DNA from: Chryseobacterium indoltheticum
Lineage (GTDB): Bacteria; Bacteroidota; Bacteroidia; Flavobacteriales; Weeksellaceae
DNA length: 64,000 nucleotides
Direction: 5' to 3'
Assembly: GCF_003815915.1 (NCBI RefSeq)
Contig: NZ_CP033929.1
Coordinates: forward strand, 1,178,001-1,242,000
The notes under the pieces were generated by a model. The model did no database searches. It was not told the origin of the DNA and was given only the letters and a program-made list of their open reading frames with translations. Of the stretch, positions 43,795 through 52,434 are shown piece after piece. A program made the position numbers and the translations under genes. Position 1 is the stretch's first letter, and every line of letters begins with the position of its first letter.

Positions 43795-46700
43795 ATGTTT
43801 AAAAAATTCATCCGCAGACCCGTTCTGTCGATCGTAATCTCTTTGATTATCGTTTTTATGGGAGTTTTATCATTAATGAAACTTCCGATTACTCAGTTTC
43901 CTGCGATTTCTCCGCCAAAAGTAAATATTACGGCAACTTATCCGGGAGCCAATAACGAATTACTTGTAAAGGCAGTGGTAATTCCTTTGGAGCGATCATT
44001 AAATGGTGTTCCGGGAATGAAATACATGACTTCAGATGCCGGAAATGACGGTGAAACATCCATTCAGGTGGTTTTTGATTTGGGAACAGACCCGAATGTT
44101 GCTGCAGTAAACGTTCAAAACCGTGTCTCTTCGGCAGTTAATAAACTTCCACCTTTGGTGGTACGTGAAGGGGTGAAGATTACCCGTGAAGAACCGAATA
44201 TGTTGATGTATATTAACTTGTACAGTGACGATCCCAAAGCTGATCAAAAGTTTCTTTTCAACTATGCAGATATCAATGTAATGTCTGAATTGAGAAGGGT
44301 AAGCGGAGTAGGTTTTGCCGATATTTTGGGAACCCGTGAATATGCAATGCGTATTTGGCTGAAACCCGACAGACTTACAGCTTATAATATTTCGGCTGAT
44401 GAAGTAATGGAAGCTTTAAACCAACAAAGTTTAGAGGCTTCTCCCGGCAAAACAGGCGAAAGCTCAGGTAAACGTTCTCAGTCTTTTGAATATATTTTGA
44501 AATATTCCGGACGTTTTAATAATGAAAAAGATTACGGAAATATTATTCTTAAAGCTAAATCTGCCGGCGAATTTGTAAGACTAAAAGATGTTGCAGATAT
44601 CGAATTTGGTTCTTCAATGTATGATATTTATTCTACATTGAACGGAAAACCTTCTGCTGCAATTACGGTAAAACAATCGTACGGATCAAACGCAAGTGAC
44701 GTTATCAAAAATGTAAAAACATTGATGGCAGATCTTGAGAAAACCAATTTCCCGAAAGGAATGCATTATGACATCAGTTATGACGTTTCCAGATTCCTGG
44801 ATGCTTCGATTGAAAAGGTAGTTCATACTTTATTTGAGGCCTTTATTTTGGTGGCGATTGTGGTGTTTTTATTCCTTGGAGATTGGCGTTCGACGCTTAT
44901 TCCGGCGATTGCGGTTCCGGTTTCATTAGTAGGAACTTTTGCAGTGATGTCCGCATTTGGAATTACTTTAAATATGATTTCACTTTTCGCTTTGGTAATG
45001 GCAATTGGGGTCGTCGTCGACGATGCGATTGTAGTAATTGAAGCCGTTCACGCCAAGATGGAGGAAAAAGGACTTTCTGCATTAAAGGCGACTGAAGAAG
45101 CAATGCACGAAATCAGCGGAGCAATTATCGCAATCACTTTAGTAATGGCAGCGGTGTTTATTCCGGTGGCATTTATGTCGGGTCCGGTTGGGGTTTTCTA
45201 CCGTCAGTTTTCGATTACAATGGCGTCATCAATTATTCTTTCGGGAGTTGTGGCGTTGACGTTGACTCCGGCTTTATGTGCTTTAATTCTAAAAAACAAC
45301 CACGGAAAAGCGAAAAAGAAAGGTCCGATCACGATTCTTTTAGATAAATTCAACAATGTATTTACAAAAGGAGCAGGAAAATATGAGAACTTACTGAAGA
45401 AAACAGTTACTAAAAAGTTCATTACACTTCCTTTGTTATTGATCTTCTGCGCATGTACTTACTTTTTGAGCAACTCATTGCCTTCAGGGTTTATTCCGGG
45501 AGAAGATCAGGGGATGATTTATGCAATTATCCAGACGCCGCCGGGTTCTACATTAGAAAGAACGAATCAGATTGCCAAAGAATTATTAAAAGAATCTGAA
45601 GATATTGACGGAGTACAGTCGGTTTCTTCATTAGCTGGTTACGAAATTCTGACCGAAGGAACAGGTTCAAATTCAGGAACATGTTTAATCAACCTTAAAA
45701 GTTGGGAAGACCGTTCAGAATCTGCCGCCGAGATTATTGAAAAGCTCGAAGAAAAAGCCAAAAATATTCCGGGAGCCAATATTGAATTCTTCCAACCACC
45801 TTCTATTCCTGGTTATGGAGCTGCAGGTGGATTTGAATTGAGACTTTTGGATAAAGCCGGAAGCGGTGATTATCAGAAGATGGAGCAGGTAAGTACCGAT
45901 TTTGTGAAAGAACTCAAGAAACGTCCTGAATTGGGTTCTGCATTTACCTTCTATTCTGCGAGTTTCCCGCAATATATGCTTAAAATCGATAATGATTTAG
46001 CTGAACAAAAAGGCGTAAGCATCGAGAAAGCAATGGATAATCTTTCGACATTAATCGGTTCAAACTACGAAACCAGTTTCATCCGTTTCGACCGACCTTA
46101 TAAAGTAATCGTTCAGGCGGGTCCGCAATATCGTGCTTTACCAAGTGATTTGATGAAATTGTATGTGAAAAACGATAAAGATCAAATGGTTCCGTATTCA
46201 GATTTTATGCATCTGGAAAAAGTGTATGGTCTTTCAGAAATCACAAGACATAATATGTACAACTCTTCTGAGGTGAGCGGAACTCCGGCGCCTGGTTACA
46301 GTTCCGGACAGGCAATTAAAGCCATTCAGGAAGTAGCCGATAAAACATTACCAAGAGGTTTCGGAATCGACTGGGCGGGAATTTCAAAAGATGAAGTTGG
46401 TCGTGGGAACGAAGCAGTGTACATCTTCTTGATCTGTTTGGGATTTGTTTATTTAATTCTTTCTGCGCAGTATGAAAGCTTCATTCTTCCTTTACCGGTG
46501 ATTCTTTCGTTACCGACAGGTATTTTCGGAGCATTTTTATGTTTAAAACTTTTAGGTTTAGAAAACAACATCTACGCACAGGTTGCAATGGTTATGTTGA
46601 TCGGACTTTTAGGTAAAAATGCCGTATTGATCATTGAATTTGCCGTTCAGAAAAAAGCTGAAGAAGGAATTCCTGTTGCACAGGCGGCAATTGAAGGAGC

Positions 46701-46989
46701 TGCCATCCGTTTCAGACCCATTTTGATGACTTCATTTGCATTTGTTGCAGGGTTAATTCCTTTGGTAATGGCAACCGGACCGGGAGCTGTCGGAAACAGA
46801 ACGATAGGAACGGCAGCAGCAGGAGGAATGCTTATCGGGACTGTTTTCGGACTGATGATTATTCCGGGATTATATTACATTTTCGGAACTATTGCAGACA
46901 AATCCCGACTGGCAAAATATGAAGAAGAAAATCCGTTAACTGAACAAACAGAACCTTATCAACACGATGATAAACATGAAGATTTATAA
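43795..46989 (+). CDS. RND multidrug efflux permease (AcrB/MexB-type, HAE1)
   Basis: A 1064-residue RND pump. It has the N-terminal FIRRPVLSIVISLIIVFMG helix, paired RND repeats with TM helices near 345-500 and 880-1040, and the proton-relay region VVVDDAIVVIEA in TM4 with both Asp residues. KNAVLIIEFA near 943 is the matching second-half element. It exports drugs or other amphiphiles using the proton gradient. The 3' end overlaps the outer-membrane gene by 14-23 bp depending on the start. Confidence 0.96.
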   Translation: MFKKFIRRPVLSIVISLIIVFMGVLSLMKLPITQFPAISPPKVNITATYPGANNELLVKAVVIPLERSLNGVPGMKYMTSDAGNDGETSIQVVFDLGTDPNVAAVNVQNRVSSAVNKLPPLVVREGVKITREEPNMLMYINLYSDDPKADQKFLFNYADINVMSELRRVSGVGFADILGTREYAMRIWLKPDRLTAYNISADEVMEALNQQSLEASPGKTGESSGKRSQSFEYILKYSGRFNNEKDYGNIILKAKSAGEFVRLKDVADIEFGSSMYDIYSTLNGKPSAAITVKQSYGSNASDVIKNVKTLMADLEKTNFPKGMHYDISYDVSRFLDASIEKVVHTLFEAFILVAIVVFLFLGDWRSTLIPAIAVPVSLVGTFAVMSAFGITLNMISLFALVMAIGVVVDDAIVVIEAVHAKMEEKGLSALKATEEAMHEISGAIIAITLVMAAVFIPVAFMSGPVGVFYRQFSITMASSIILSGVVALTLTPALCALILKNNHGKAKKKGPITILLDKFNNVFTKGAGKYENLLKKTVTKKFITLPLLLIFCACTYFLSNSLPSGFIPGEDQGMIYAIIQTPPGSTLERTNQIAKELLKESEDIDGVQSVSSLAGYEILTEGTGSNSGTCLINLKSWEDRSESAAEIIEKLEEKAKNIPGANIEFFQPPSIPGYGAAGGFELRLLDKAGSGDYQKMEQVSTDFVKELKKRPELGSAFTFYSASFPQYMLKIDNDLAEQKGVSIEKAMDNLSTLIGSNYETSFIRFDRPYKVIVQAGPQYRALPSDLMKLYVKNDKDQMVPYSDFMHLEKVYGLSEITRHNMYNSSEVSGTPAPGYSSGQAIKAIQEVADKTLPRGFGIDWAGISKDEVGRGNEAVYIFLICLGFVYLILSAQYESFILPLPVILSLPTGIFGAFLCLKLLGLENNIYAQVAMVMLIGLLGKNAVLIIEFAVQKKAEEGIPVAQAAIEGAAIRFRPILMTSFAFVAGLIPLVMATGPGAVGNRTIGTAAAGGMLIGTVFGLMIIPGLYYIFGTIADKSRLAKYEEENPLTEQTEPYQHDDKHEDL

Positions 46990-48418
46990 TAAATATATAG
47001 CAGCCATCGCCTTATCGCTTGTTTTAGCAAGTTGTAAGGCGCCAATGGCGACCGTCATTCAGGACGAAGTAAAAAATAATATTCCTGAGAATTTTACTCA
47101 AAATGAGCAACAGGATGTCAATAACAATAGTGGAACTACGCCGTGGAGACAGTTTTTCACAGATCCAAATTTGGTAAGCTTAATCGAAACTTCTTTGAAA
47201 AACAATCAGGAGTTGATGATCACACTTCAGGAAATTGAGATTGCAAAAAGCGGAGTTGTTGCTAAAAAAGGAAAACTTTCACCCACAGTTAGAGCAGGAT
47301 TAGGAGCCGGAGTTGAAAAAGTAGGTCGCTACACAAGTACAGGTGCCGGTGATGCATCCACTGAAATAGAGCCCGGAAGAGAAATGCCCGATCCGCTTGG
47401 GAATTTCGAAGGAGGTTTGATGGCCAACTGGGAAATCGACATCTGGAAAAAACTCAGAACGGAAAAAGAAGCTGCTGTTGCGCATTATCTTTCAACTGTT
47501 GAAGGAAAGAATTTTGTTCTTTCTAATCTGATCGAGGAAGTTGCCGATAATTATTACGAATTATTAGCGCTCGATAATCAGATGGATATTATTCAGCAGT
47601 ATATCAAATTGCAGACTAGAGCTTTAGAAATTGCTAAAATCCAGAAACAGGCAGCAGCGGCAACAGAATTGGCGGTGAAAAAGTTTGAAGCAGAATTAGC
47701 AAAATCAAAAGCAACAGAATATACAATCCGTCAGCAGATCACCGAAAAGGAAAACCAGATCAATGCACTTTGCGGTCGTTATCCGCAGCCGATTGTGAGA
47801 ACGAAGGAAAGTTTTATGTCTACCATTCCGCAAACGGTTTATACGGGAATTCCGTCACAATTATTAGCAAACCGTCCTGATATTAAACAGGCTGAATTAG
47901 AATTAAAATCTGCAAAACTAGATGTTGAAGCCGCAAGAAAAGAGTTTTATCCAAGCTTAGAAATTTCTGCAACTCTAGGCTTGGAAGCCTTTAAACCTTC
48001 TTATCTGGTTAAATTACCAGAGTCGATCGCTACAAGTTTAGTGGGAGAATTGGCGGGGCCACTGATTAATAAAAGTGCTATTAAAGCTAATTTCCAAACA
48101 GCAGATGCAAAGCAGATTCAGGCTTTGTATGAGTACGACAAAACTATTTTGAATGCCTATCTGGATATTTCAAACCTGATGTCGAAAGTAAAAAATATCG
48201 ATCAGTATTACCAATTGAAGTCTCAGGAGACGCAGGCTTTAGACCAATCTATCGATATTGCCAATCAGCTTTTCAAAAACTCAAGAGCCGATTATCTGGA
48301 AGTTCTTTTAAACCAAAGAGACGCTTTAGATGCAAAAATGGAATTGATTGAAGCCAAGCAAAAACAATTAAGCACCGTTGTAGACATTTATAAAGGTTTA
48401 GGCGGCGGCTGGAAATAA
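46976..48418 (+). CDS. RND outer-membrane lipoprotein (TolC/NodT family)
   Basis: About 480 residues from ATG 46976; a slightly earlier ATG at 46967 is possible. The lipobox LASC (about Cys19) fits NodT-type outer-membrane factors. Two OEP repeats follow, with LANRPDIKQAELELKSA near 300 as the family signature and a helical coiled-coil body. It forms the exit duct of the RND system and is translationally coupled to the pump by gene overlap. A terminator follows at 48460-48490. Confidence 0.93.
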   Translation: MKIYNKYIAAIALSLVLASCKAPMATVIQDEVKNNIPENFTQNEQQDVNNNSGTTPWRQFFTDPNLVSLIETSLKNNQELMITLQEIEIAKSGVVAKKGKLSPTVRAGLGAGVEKVGRYTSTGAGDASTEIEPGREMPDPLGNFEGGLMANWEIDIWKKLRTEKEAAVAHYLSTVEGKNFVLSNLIEEVADNYYELLALDNQMDIIQQYIKLQTRALEIAKIQKQAAAATELAVKKFEAELAKSKATEYTIRQQITEKENQINALCGRYPQPIVRTKESFMSTIPQTVYTGIPSQLLANRPDIKQAELELKSAKLDVEAARKEFYPSLEISATLGLEAFKPSYLVKLPESIATSLVGELAGPLINKSAIKANFQTADAKQIQALYEYDKTILNAYLDISNLMSKVKNIDQYYQLKSQETQALDQSIDIANQLFKNSRADYLEVLLNQRDALDAKMELIEAKQKQLSTVVDIYKGLGGGWK

Positions 48419-48459
48419 GTTAGTTTTTTATTCATATATATCATTATTTCAATTATGAG

Positions 48460-48490
48460 GTCCGGTTCTGTTTTCAGAGCCGGGCTTTTT
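48460..48490 (+). terminator. terminator of the RND operon
   Basis: An 11-bp GC-rich stem GTCCGGTTCTG / CAGAGCCGGGC (two G-T pairs) with a TTTT loop, then TTTTT. Confidence 0.88.
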
Positions 48491-48499
48491 ATTTTAAAA

Positions 48500-48672
48500 C
48501 AGGGTAGTCGATAACCATCGGAATTTCCCGAAGATGCAAAACACTCCTGTTTATAACTATCAGAACTCTCCGAAAGTTTAAAACACCCCTGTTTGTGGTT
48601 TCCGGGACTCTCCGAAAGTCTTCTGCACCCTTGCAAGAAACTTTCGGGTATTTCCGATGGTTTGTTTCATCC
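48500..48672. repeat. degenerate 42-bp tandem repeat (four units)
   Basis: Four consecutive units of about 42-46 bp at 48500-48545, 48546-48587, 48588-48629 and 48630-48672. Shared elements are CTGTTT near the start, TCTCCGAAAG in the middle and a CACC-like end. Units 2 and 3 are the most alike. The period is divisible by three, so two minus-strand frames stay open through it. Apart from this repeat and the RND terminator, the 372-bp gap (48419-48790) shows nothing else recognisable except a TAGCTTTG box at 48762-48769. Confidence 0.75.
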
Positions 48673-48790
48673 TTTTTAGCAATCAAAAGATTCTTTTTAA
48701 ACTATTTAAAAAATGTTTTATCAAAAAATAAAACACGTCAAGTTTTGGCGCATTACACCTATAGCTTTGTAGTATAAAATAGTAAGAGTT

Positions 48791-49489
48791 ATGGAAATTC
48801 CGTTTTATTTAAGTTTCAGAGAATTTGAAAATAATTATTATAGCAATCTTGAAAACTGGTTTGAAAACAATCGAAATACCAATGAGACCGATTTTTTGCT
48901 TCATTTGAAAGAGATGTATAAACCCTATTTATGCTATAACTTTTCGAAAGACCGATTGCAGGCAGATGCCGTGATTGAAGTGAAAAACTGCTTCTTTCCG
49001 TATCATGATAATTTCGGAATTTCATTTAATACAAATCATGCCAATGCTAAAAATTTCAAAACTGGAATCAACAATATTTCGGAAATGAAAACCATTACCA
49101 TGATGGAATATGCCCAACATATTTTAGACAGGATACATCATTATTTTCAGAAACAAAAAATCTCGATGAAAGAAAATGAAACGATTCTCGATTATATCAA
49201 TCATTACGAAATCATCACGGCAAAAGAAAAAACAGGGTATTGTCCGGATTATAACTTACACCAGAAAAAACTTCCGTTTTTAAAGGCTTTTCTTCCCCTT
49301 TTCGGAAGTACTGTAGATATCTCTCTGTACAGGAATTTTTATTTTTCGGTGGTGAGAATTGCAGATTTTATAGATGCAAAATTAAGTGATGTTCAGGCTT
49401 TTGATCAAAGTATTTACAGCGAGTTAAAATCTGAAGCAATGATAAAAATTCACATGAGAGGACATAGTTTTCTTACGATTTGCAATTGA
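48791..49489 (+). CDS. hypothetical protein
   Basis: A 232-residue soluble protein, not recognised. It is aromatic-rich at the N-terminus (IPFYLSFREFENNYYSNLENWF) and helical in the centre (MMEYAQHILDRIHHYF), with a polar C-terminal half. No signal peptide or catalytic motif is visible. A TAGCTTTG -7-like box is at 48762-48769, but the TTG upstream is only 14 bp away. It is isolated between two repeat-rich spacers, so it may be an accessory gene. Confidence 0.7.
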   Translation: MEIPFYLSFREFENNYYSNLENWFENNRNTNETDFLLHLKEMYKPYLCYNFSKDRLQADAVIEVKNCFFPYHDNFGISFNTNHANAKNFKTGINNISEMKTITMMEYAQHILDRIHHYFQKQKISMKENETILDYINHYEIITAKEKTGYCPDYNLHQKKLPFLKAFLPLFGSTVDISLYRNFYFSVVRIADFIDAKLSDVQAFDQSIYSELKSEAMIKIHMRGHSFLTICN

Positions 49490-49498
49490 TTTTTTTTT

Positions 49499-49615
49499 AG
49501 GAGCTTAATCCCGCTTTCCGCACTCGCTATTTTTGTGATTTCGGGCTGCGGCAAAGCCGCCGCCGCCCGAAATCACAAAAATGAGCTCAGACAAATGCTC
49601 AAATCGGGGCTAGGA
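49499..49615. repeat. structured GC-rich hairpin element (dispersed-repeat type)
   Basis: An 18-bp perfect outer stem (ATTTTTGTGATTTCGGGC at 49529-49546 with GCCCGAAATCACAAAAAT at 49565-49582) encloses a GCGGC-AAA-GCCGC hairpin (49548-49560). The flanks, AATCCCGCTTTCCGC upstream and ATCGGGGCTAGGAAA downstream, can pair with each other (CCCG/CGGG and TTTCC/GGAAA) in a crossing order that would make a pseudoknot. I recall similar CCCGCTTTCCGC...GGGGCTAGG elements in flavobacterial genomes, but cannot confirm that here. Confidence 0.7.
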
Positions 49616-49694
49616 AATGACCCTTCAATTAAATATTTCGTACTAAAATAAAATAGTGTCAGATGTAGAAAACTGTAACGTGAAAAAAATAAAA

Positions 49695-49798
49695 ATTAAT
49701 CCGTTAAATAAGATTCCCACTGTTTGAATGCTGGGCAGAACTAATAACCAAATCGCTAATCAATAAACCGCACAAGCTTTGGGAATCTTAGGATTAAT
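49695..49798. repeat. long-range inverted repeat with bulge
   Basis: ATTAATCC (49695-49702) plus TAAGATTCCCA (49709-49719) are both the exact reverse complement of the contiguous stretch TGGGAATCTTAGGATTAAT (49780-49798), leaving a 6-nt bulge (GTTAAA) on one side and a 60-nt interior. It may be a structured RNA or the ends of a small element. The whole 462-bp gap (49490-49951) holds this, the GC-rich hairpin and the tRNA-Ser terminator, and no gene I can support. Confidence 0.6.
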
Positions 49799-49917
49799 CA
49801 TTTAATGTTTAGAAGAATATTTCAGTTTTGAACTTTTTAAGGATATTAAATATCAAATACTAACATTCATACACTAATTATATTGTCGAAATGCATTTTA
49901 AAACTGTATTTCAAGCA

Positions 49918-49945
49918 AAAAACCAGATCGATTGATCTGGTTTTT
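49918..49945 (-). terminator. terminator of tRNA-Ser
   Basis: A perfect 12-bp stem AAAAACCAGATC / GATCTGGTTTTT with a GATT loop, just beyond the 3' end of tRNA-Ser on the minus strand. Confidence 0.88.
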
Positions 49946-49951
49946 GTTTTG

Positions 49952-50038
49952 CAGAGAGGAAGGGATTCGAACCCTCGATACAGTTACCCGCATACTACCT
50001 TTCCAGGGTAGCTCCTTCAACCACTCGGACACCTCTCT
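49952..50038 (-). tRNA. tRNA-Ser (anticodon GGA)
   Basis: An 87-nt class II tRNA. The acceptor AGAGAGG pairs with CCTCTCT, the discriminator is G (typical of Ser), the anticodon stem CTACC/GGTAG encloses CTGGAAA with anticodon GGA, there is a long variable arm, and the T arm is GAGGG TTCGAAT CCCTT-like. Confidence 0.96.
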
Positions 50039-50052
50039 ATGTTTGAAGACTG

Positions 50053-50082
50053 CAAAAATAGGCTATTTTATTGAATCTGCAA
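50053..50082 (-). promoter_or_regulatory. promoter of tRNA-Ser
   Basis: On the minus strand TTG (50080-50082) and TATTTTTG (50053-50060) are 19 bp apart, an ideal Bacteroidota promoter. Confidence 0.75.
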
Positions 50083-50097
50083 ATTCTTAATTTAAAA

Positions 50098-51114
50098 TTA
50101 CTCGCTTATTTCTCCACAGATATTTCTTGAGAAATTATCAGCAAAACTTCCACGATAATTTGGGTTGTCAATCAAGTGCATTGCTTTGGTAATTGCAGAT
50201 TCTGCAGTCATATCTCTTCCGCTGATCGCTCCGATTCTTGAGAAAATATTAGAGTTTTCATATTTTCCAAATGATATTCCGCCTGAAATGCACTGACTTA
50301 CCACGACAATCTCGGTTCCGTTACTTCTGATTTGTTGTAAAGTTTCCAAGGTCTTTTCACTGCTGAAAATCGTTCCCGAACCAAAAACCTGTAAGATCAA
50401 CACTTTCATTTTCGGAATCTCTTTAAAATGATTCAGCTTCATTCCCGGGAAAATTCTCCAGAAAAGAACATCTTCAGAAATATGTTCGTCAACATGAAAT
50501 TCAATTCTACCGTCGCAACGGAAAAGATTGTCCTTATCAATCTTTAAATGAACTCCAGATTGTCCTAAAATAGGGTAGTTCGGACTTGCATATGCATCAA
50601 AATACTCCGCAGAATACTTTAAAGTACGGTTCCCTCTCAATAATTTATATTCAAAATAGATCGCAACTTCCTGAATCACGGCTTCGTTTTCTTCATAAAG
50701 ACTTGCATAATATAAACTCGTCAGAAGATTTTCTTTTGCATCAGTTCTCAGATCTCCAATGGGAAGTTGTGAACCTGTTAAAATAACTGGTTTTGTCAAA
50801 CCTTTCAACATAAAACTCAATGCAGAAGCAGTATAAGACATCGTATCTGTCCCGTGAAGAATGAGGAAGCCGTCATATTTCTTATAATTGTCGAATATTA
50901 AATTGGCGATCATTCTCCATTCTTCAGGTCCCATATCGGAAGAGTCGAGCGGTTGTGCAAAAGGATGTACGAATACCTCGCATTCCATCAGCTTCATTTC
51001 GGGCATTTTCTCAAAAATATTTCCGAAATCAAAGGCACGGAGACTTCCTGTTTCGTAGTCTTTTTCCATACCAATCGTTCCGCCGGTATAAATAAGAAGG
51101 ACTTTTCGCTTCAT
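50098..51114 (-). CDS. ansA: type I asparaginase
   Basis: A 338-residue L-asparaginase of the cytoplasmic type I class (asparagine to aspartate plus ammonia). It has the active-site Thr in IYTGGTIGM (residues 8-16), HGTDTM near 91-96 (second Thr and Asp) and TGSQLPIGDLRTDA near 118. It has no signal peptide, in line with type I. It is divergent from a SpoU methyltransferase gene across an 84-bp spacer that has a TAATTTTG-like box on the minus strand. Confidence 0.94.
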   Translation of the reverse strand: MKRKVLLIYTGGTIGMEKDYETGSLRAFDFGNIFEKMPEMKLMECEVFVHPFAQPLDSSDMGPEEWRMIANLIFDNYKKYDGFLILHGTDTMSYTASALSFMLKGLTKPVILTGSQLPIGDLRTDAKENLLTSLYYASLYEENEAVIQEVAIYFEYKLLRGNRTLKYSAEYFDAYASPNYPILGQSGVHLKIDKDNLFRCDGRIEFHVDEHISEDVLFWRIFPGMKLNHFKEIPKMKVLILQVFGSGTIFSSEKTLETLQQIRSNGTEIVVVSQCISGGISFGKYENSNIFSRIGAISGRDMTAESAITKAMHLIDNPNYRGSFADNFSRNICGEISE

Positions 51115-51198
51115 TTTTTAGTTTAAATTAAAGATTTTGAGTTTCTTTTCAGGTTCAGAATTTCAAAATTACGTTAATTTGCAAAGATTTGAAAGAAG

Positions 51199-51870
51199 AT
51201 GAAAGATTTAGAGAAAACTTACGAGTATTTACAGCAATTTTTAACCGAAGAAAGATTAAGAAAAATCGAACATTTTGCTCCTGAAAGTTCAGATTTTATA
51301 CTTCCGGTGATTGAAGATATTTATCAGTTCAGAAACGCAGCTGCAATTGTGCGTTCTGTTGAAGCTTGTGGTTTTCATAAAGTGGTTGCTTTGCAGGAAG
51401 AGCATAGCTTTGAGCCCAATTTAAAAGTAACAAAAGGAGCAGATACATGGGTTGAAGTAGAAAGGCTTCCCAGAAATATGGAATCTTTTCAGAATATTAA
51501 AAACAGAGGATATAAAATGGTAGCAGTTTCGCTGGAAAAAAACGCAAAATTTTTACCTGAATATGAAATTACAGAACCAATCGCTTTAGTTTTCGGAACC
51601 GAAATGGAAGGTGTTTCTCAGGAGATTTTAGATTTTGCAGATGAAACTCTGGCAATTCCGATGTATGGCTTTACCAGAAGTTTTAATGTTTCTGTTGCTG
51701 CCTCAATCTGTATGTATGAATTGAAGCAAAAGCTTATAAAATCTAATATTGACTACAAATTGAATGAAGAAAAGCTGTTAAGAATGAAAATTCGTTGGGC
51801 AGTAAATTCTATGCGAAGCGGGGAGCAGGTTTTTAATAAGTATTTGAAGGATAATAATTTCAACTTTTAA
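51199..51870 (+). CDS. TrmH/SpoU family RNA methyltransferase
   Basis: A 223-residue SPOUT methyltransferase. Motif 1 is RNAAAIVRSVEACGFHKV (residues 47-64), motif 2 is ALVFGTEMEGVSQEI (about 135-149), and motif 3 is IPMYGFTRSFNVSVAAS (about 158-174), the S-adenosylmethionine-binding trefoil knot. It is likely a tRNA 2'-O-methyltransferase such as TrmH, but a 23S rRNA role is equally possible. The downstream gene follows at 27 bp. Confidence 0.9.
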   Translation: MKDLEKTYEYLQQFLTEERLRKIEHFAPESSDFILPVIEDIYQFRNAAAIVRSVEACGFHKVVALQEEHSFEPNLKVTKGADTWVEVERLPRNMESFQNIKNRGYKMVAVSLEKNAKFLPEYEITEPIALVFGTEMEGVSQEILDFADETLAIPMYGFTRSFNVSVAASICMYELKQKLIKSNIDYKLNEEKLLRMKIRWAVNSMRSGEQVFNKYLKDNNFNF

Positions 51871-51897
51871 AAGTTATTATTAAAATTTTAAATCATC

Positions 51898-52434
51898 ATG
51901 ACAAGATTATTTTCTGTTTTATTTTTCCTTTTCTATGGCTGTATGTTTCCTCAATTGAAGTTTGATACACTCTCTCCCAGAAGATTAAAAACTACAGTTA
52001 CTCCTGCAATATTGGTGGGTTATCATTATGCAGGTGATGCAAAAGATAATACTGAAACATTCAGAGCATCGCAAATGCATATCATTGAAGTTGTTTTTGC
52101 TAAAATCATTGAGTATGGCGGAAATCACGGTGCAGCAAAAGTATATTATGTGGGAAGTGATTTTATATTTAATAATCGGTATGATTTTTTTATGGCTCCT
52201 AAAATCGGAGTAAGTTCCAGTGCAGGAATTGCTTTGGGTGCAGAAGTGCAATTCCAGACTAATTTTGAAAAAGTAATTCCACGAGTAATGCCATATTTTG
52301 GATTTGGTGGCGGTGGCGGAAAACTGACTGTCGGATATAATTTTAGGTTATTAAAAGCCGAAAATTTTCCGATCAATACTCTTCAGATAGGAATTACCTG
52401 GCCTATAAAAAGGTTTAAAGAGAAAACTATTTAA
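51898..52434 (+). CDS. hypothetical exported protein
   Basis: A 178-residue protein with a hydrophobic N-terminus (residues 1-19) that looks like a signal peptide. The remainder is beta-rich with Gly-rich turns (ISSSAGIALGAEVQ, PYFGFGGGGGKLTVGYNF), suggesting an outer-membrane beta-barrel. The family is not recognised. It overlaps the 3' end of the convergent rsmE by 8 bp. Confidence 0.72.
   Translation: MTRLFSVLFFLFYGCMFPQLKFDTLSPRRLKTTVTPAILVGYHYAGDAKDNTETFRASQMHIIEVVFAKIIEYGGNHGAAKVYYVGSDFIFNNRYDFFMAPKIGVSSSAGIALGAEVQFQTNFEKVIPRVMPYFGFGGGGGKLTVGYNFRLLKAENFPINTLQIGITWPIKRFKEKTI

Noticed and set aside
48388..48636. Minus-strand ORF with 14-residue repeats
   Set aside because: It runs through the 42-bp tandem repeat, whose period keeps all frames open; it ends over the RND operon terminator and has no start signals. 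Not called as a gene.
48500..48672. CRISPR array
   Set aside because: The repeat units are degenerate along their whole length and lack constant repeats with unique spacers; no cas genes nearby.
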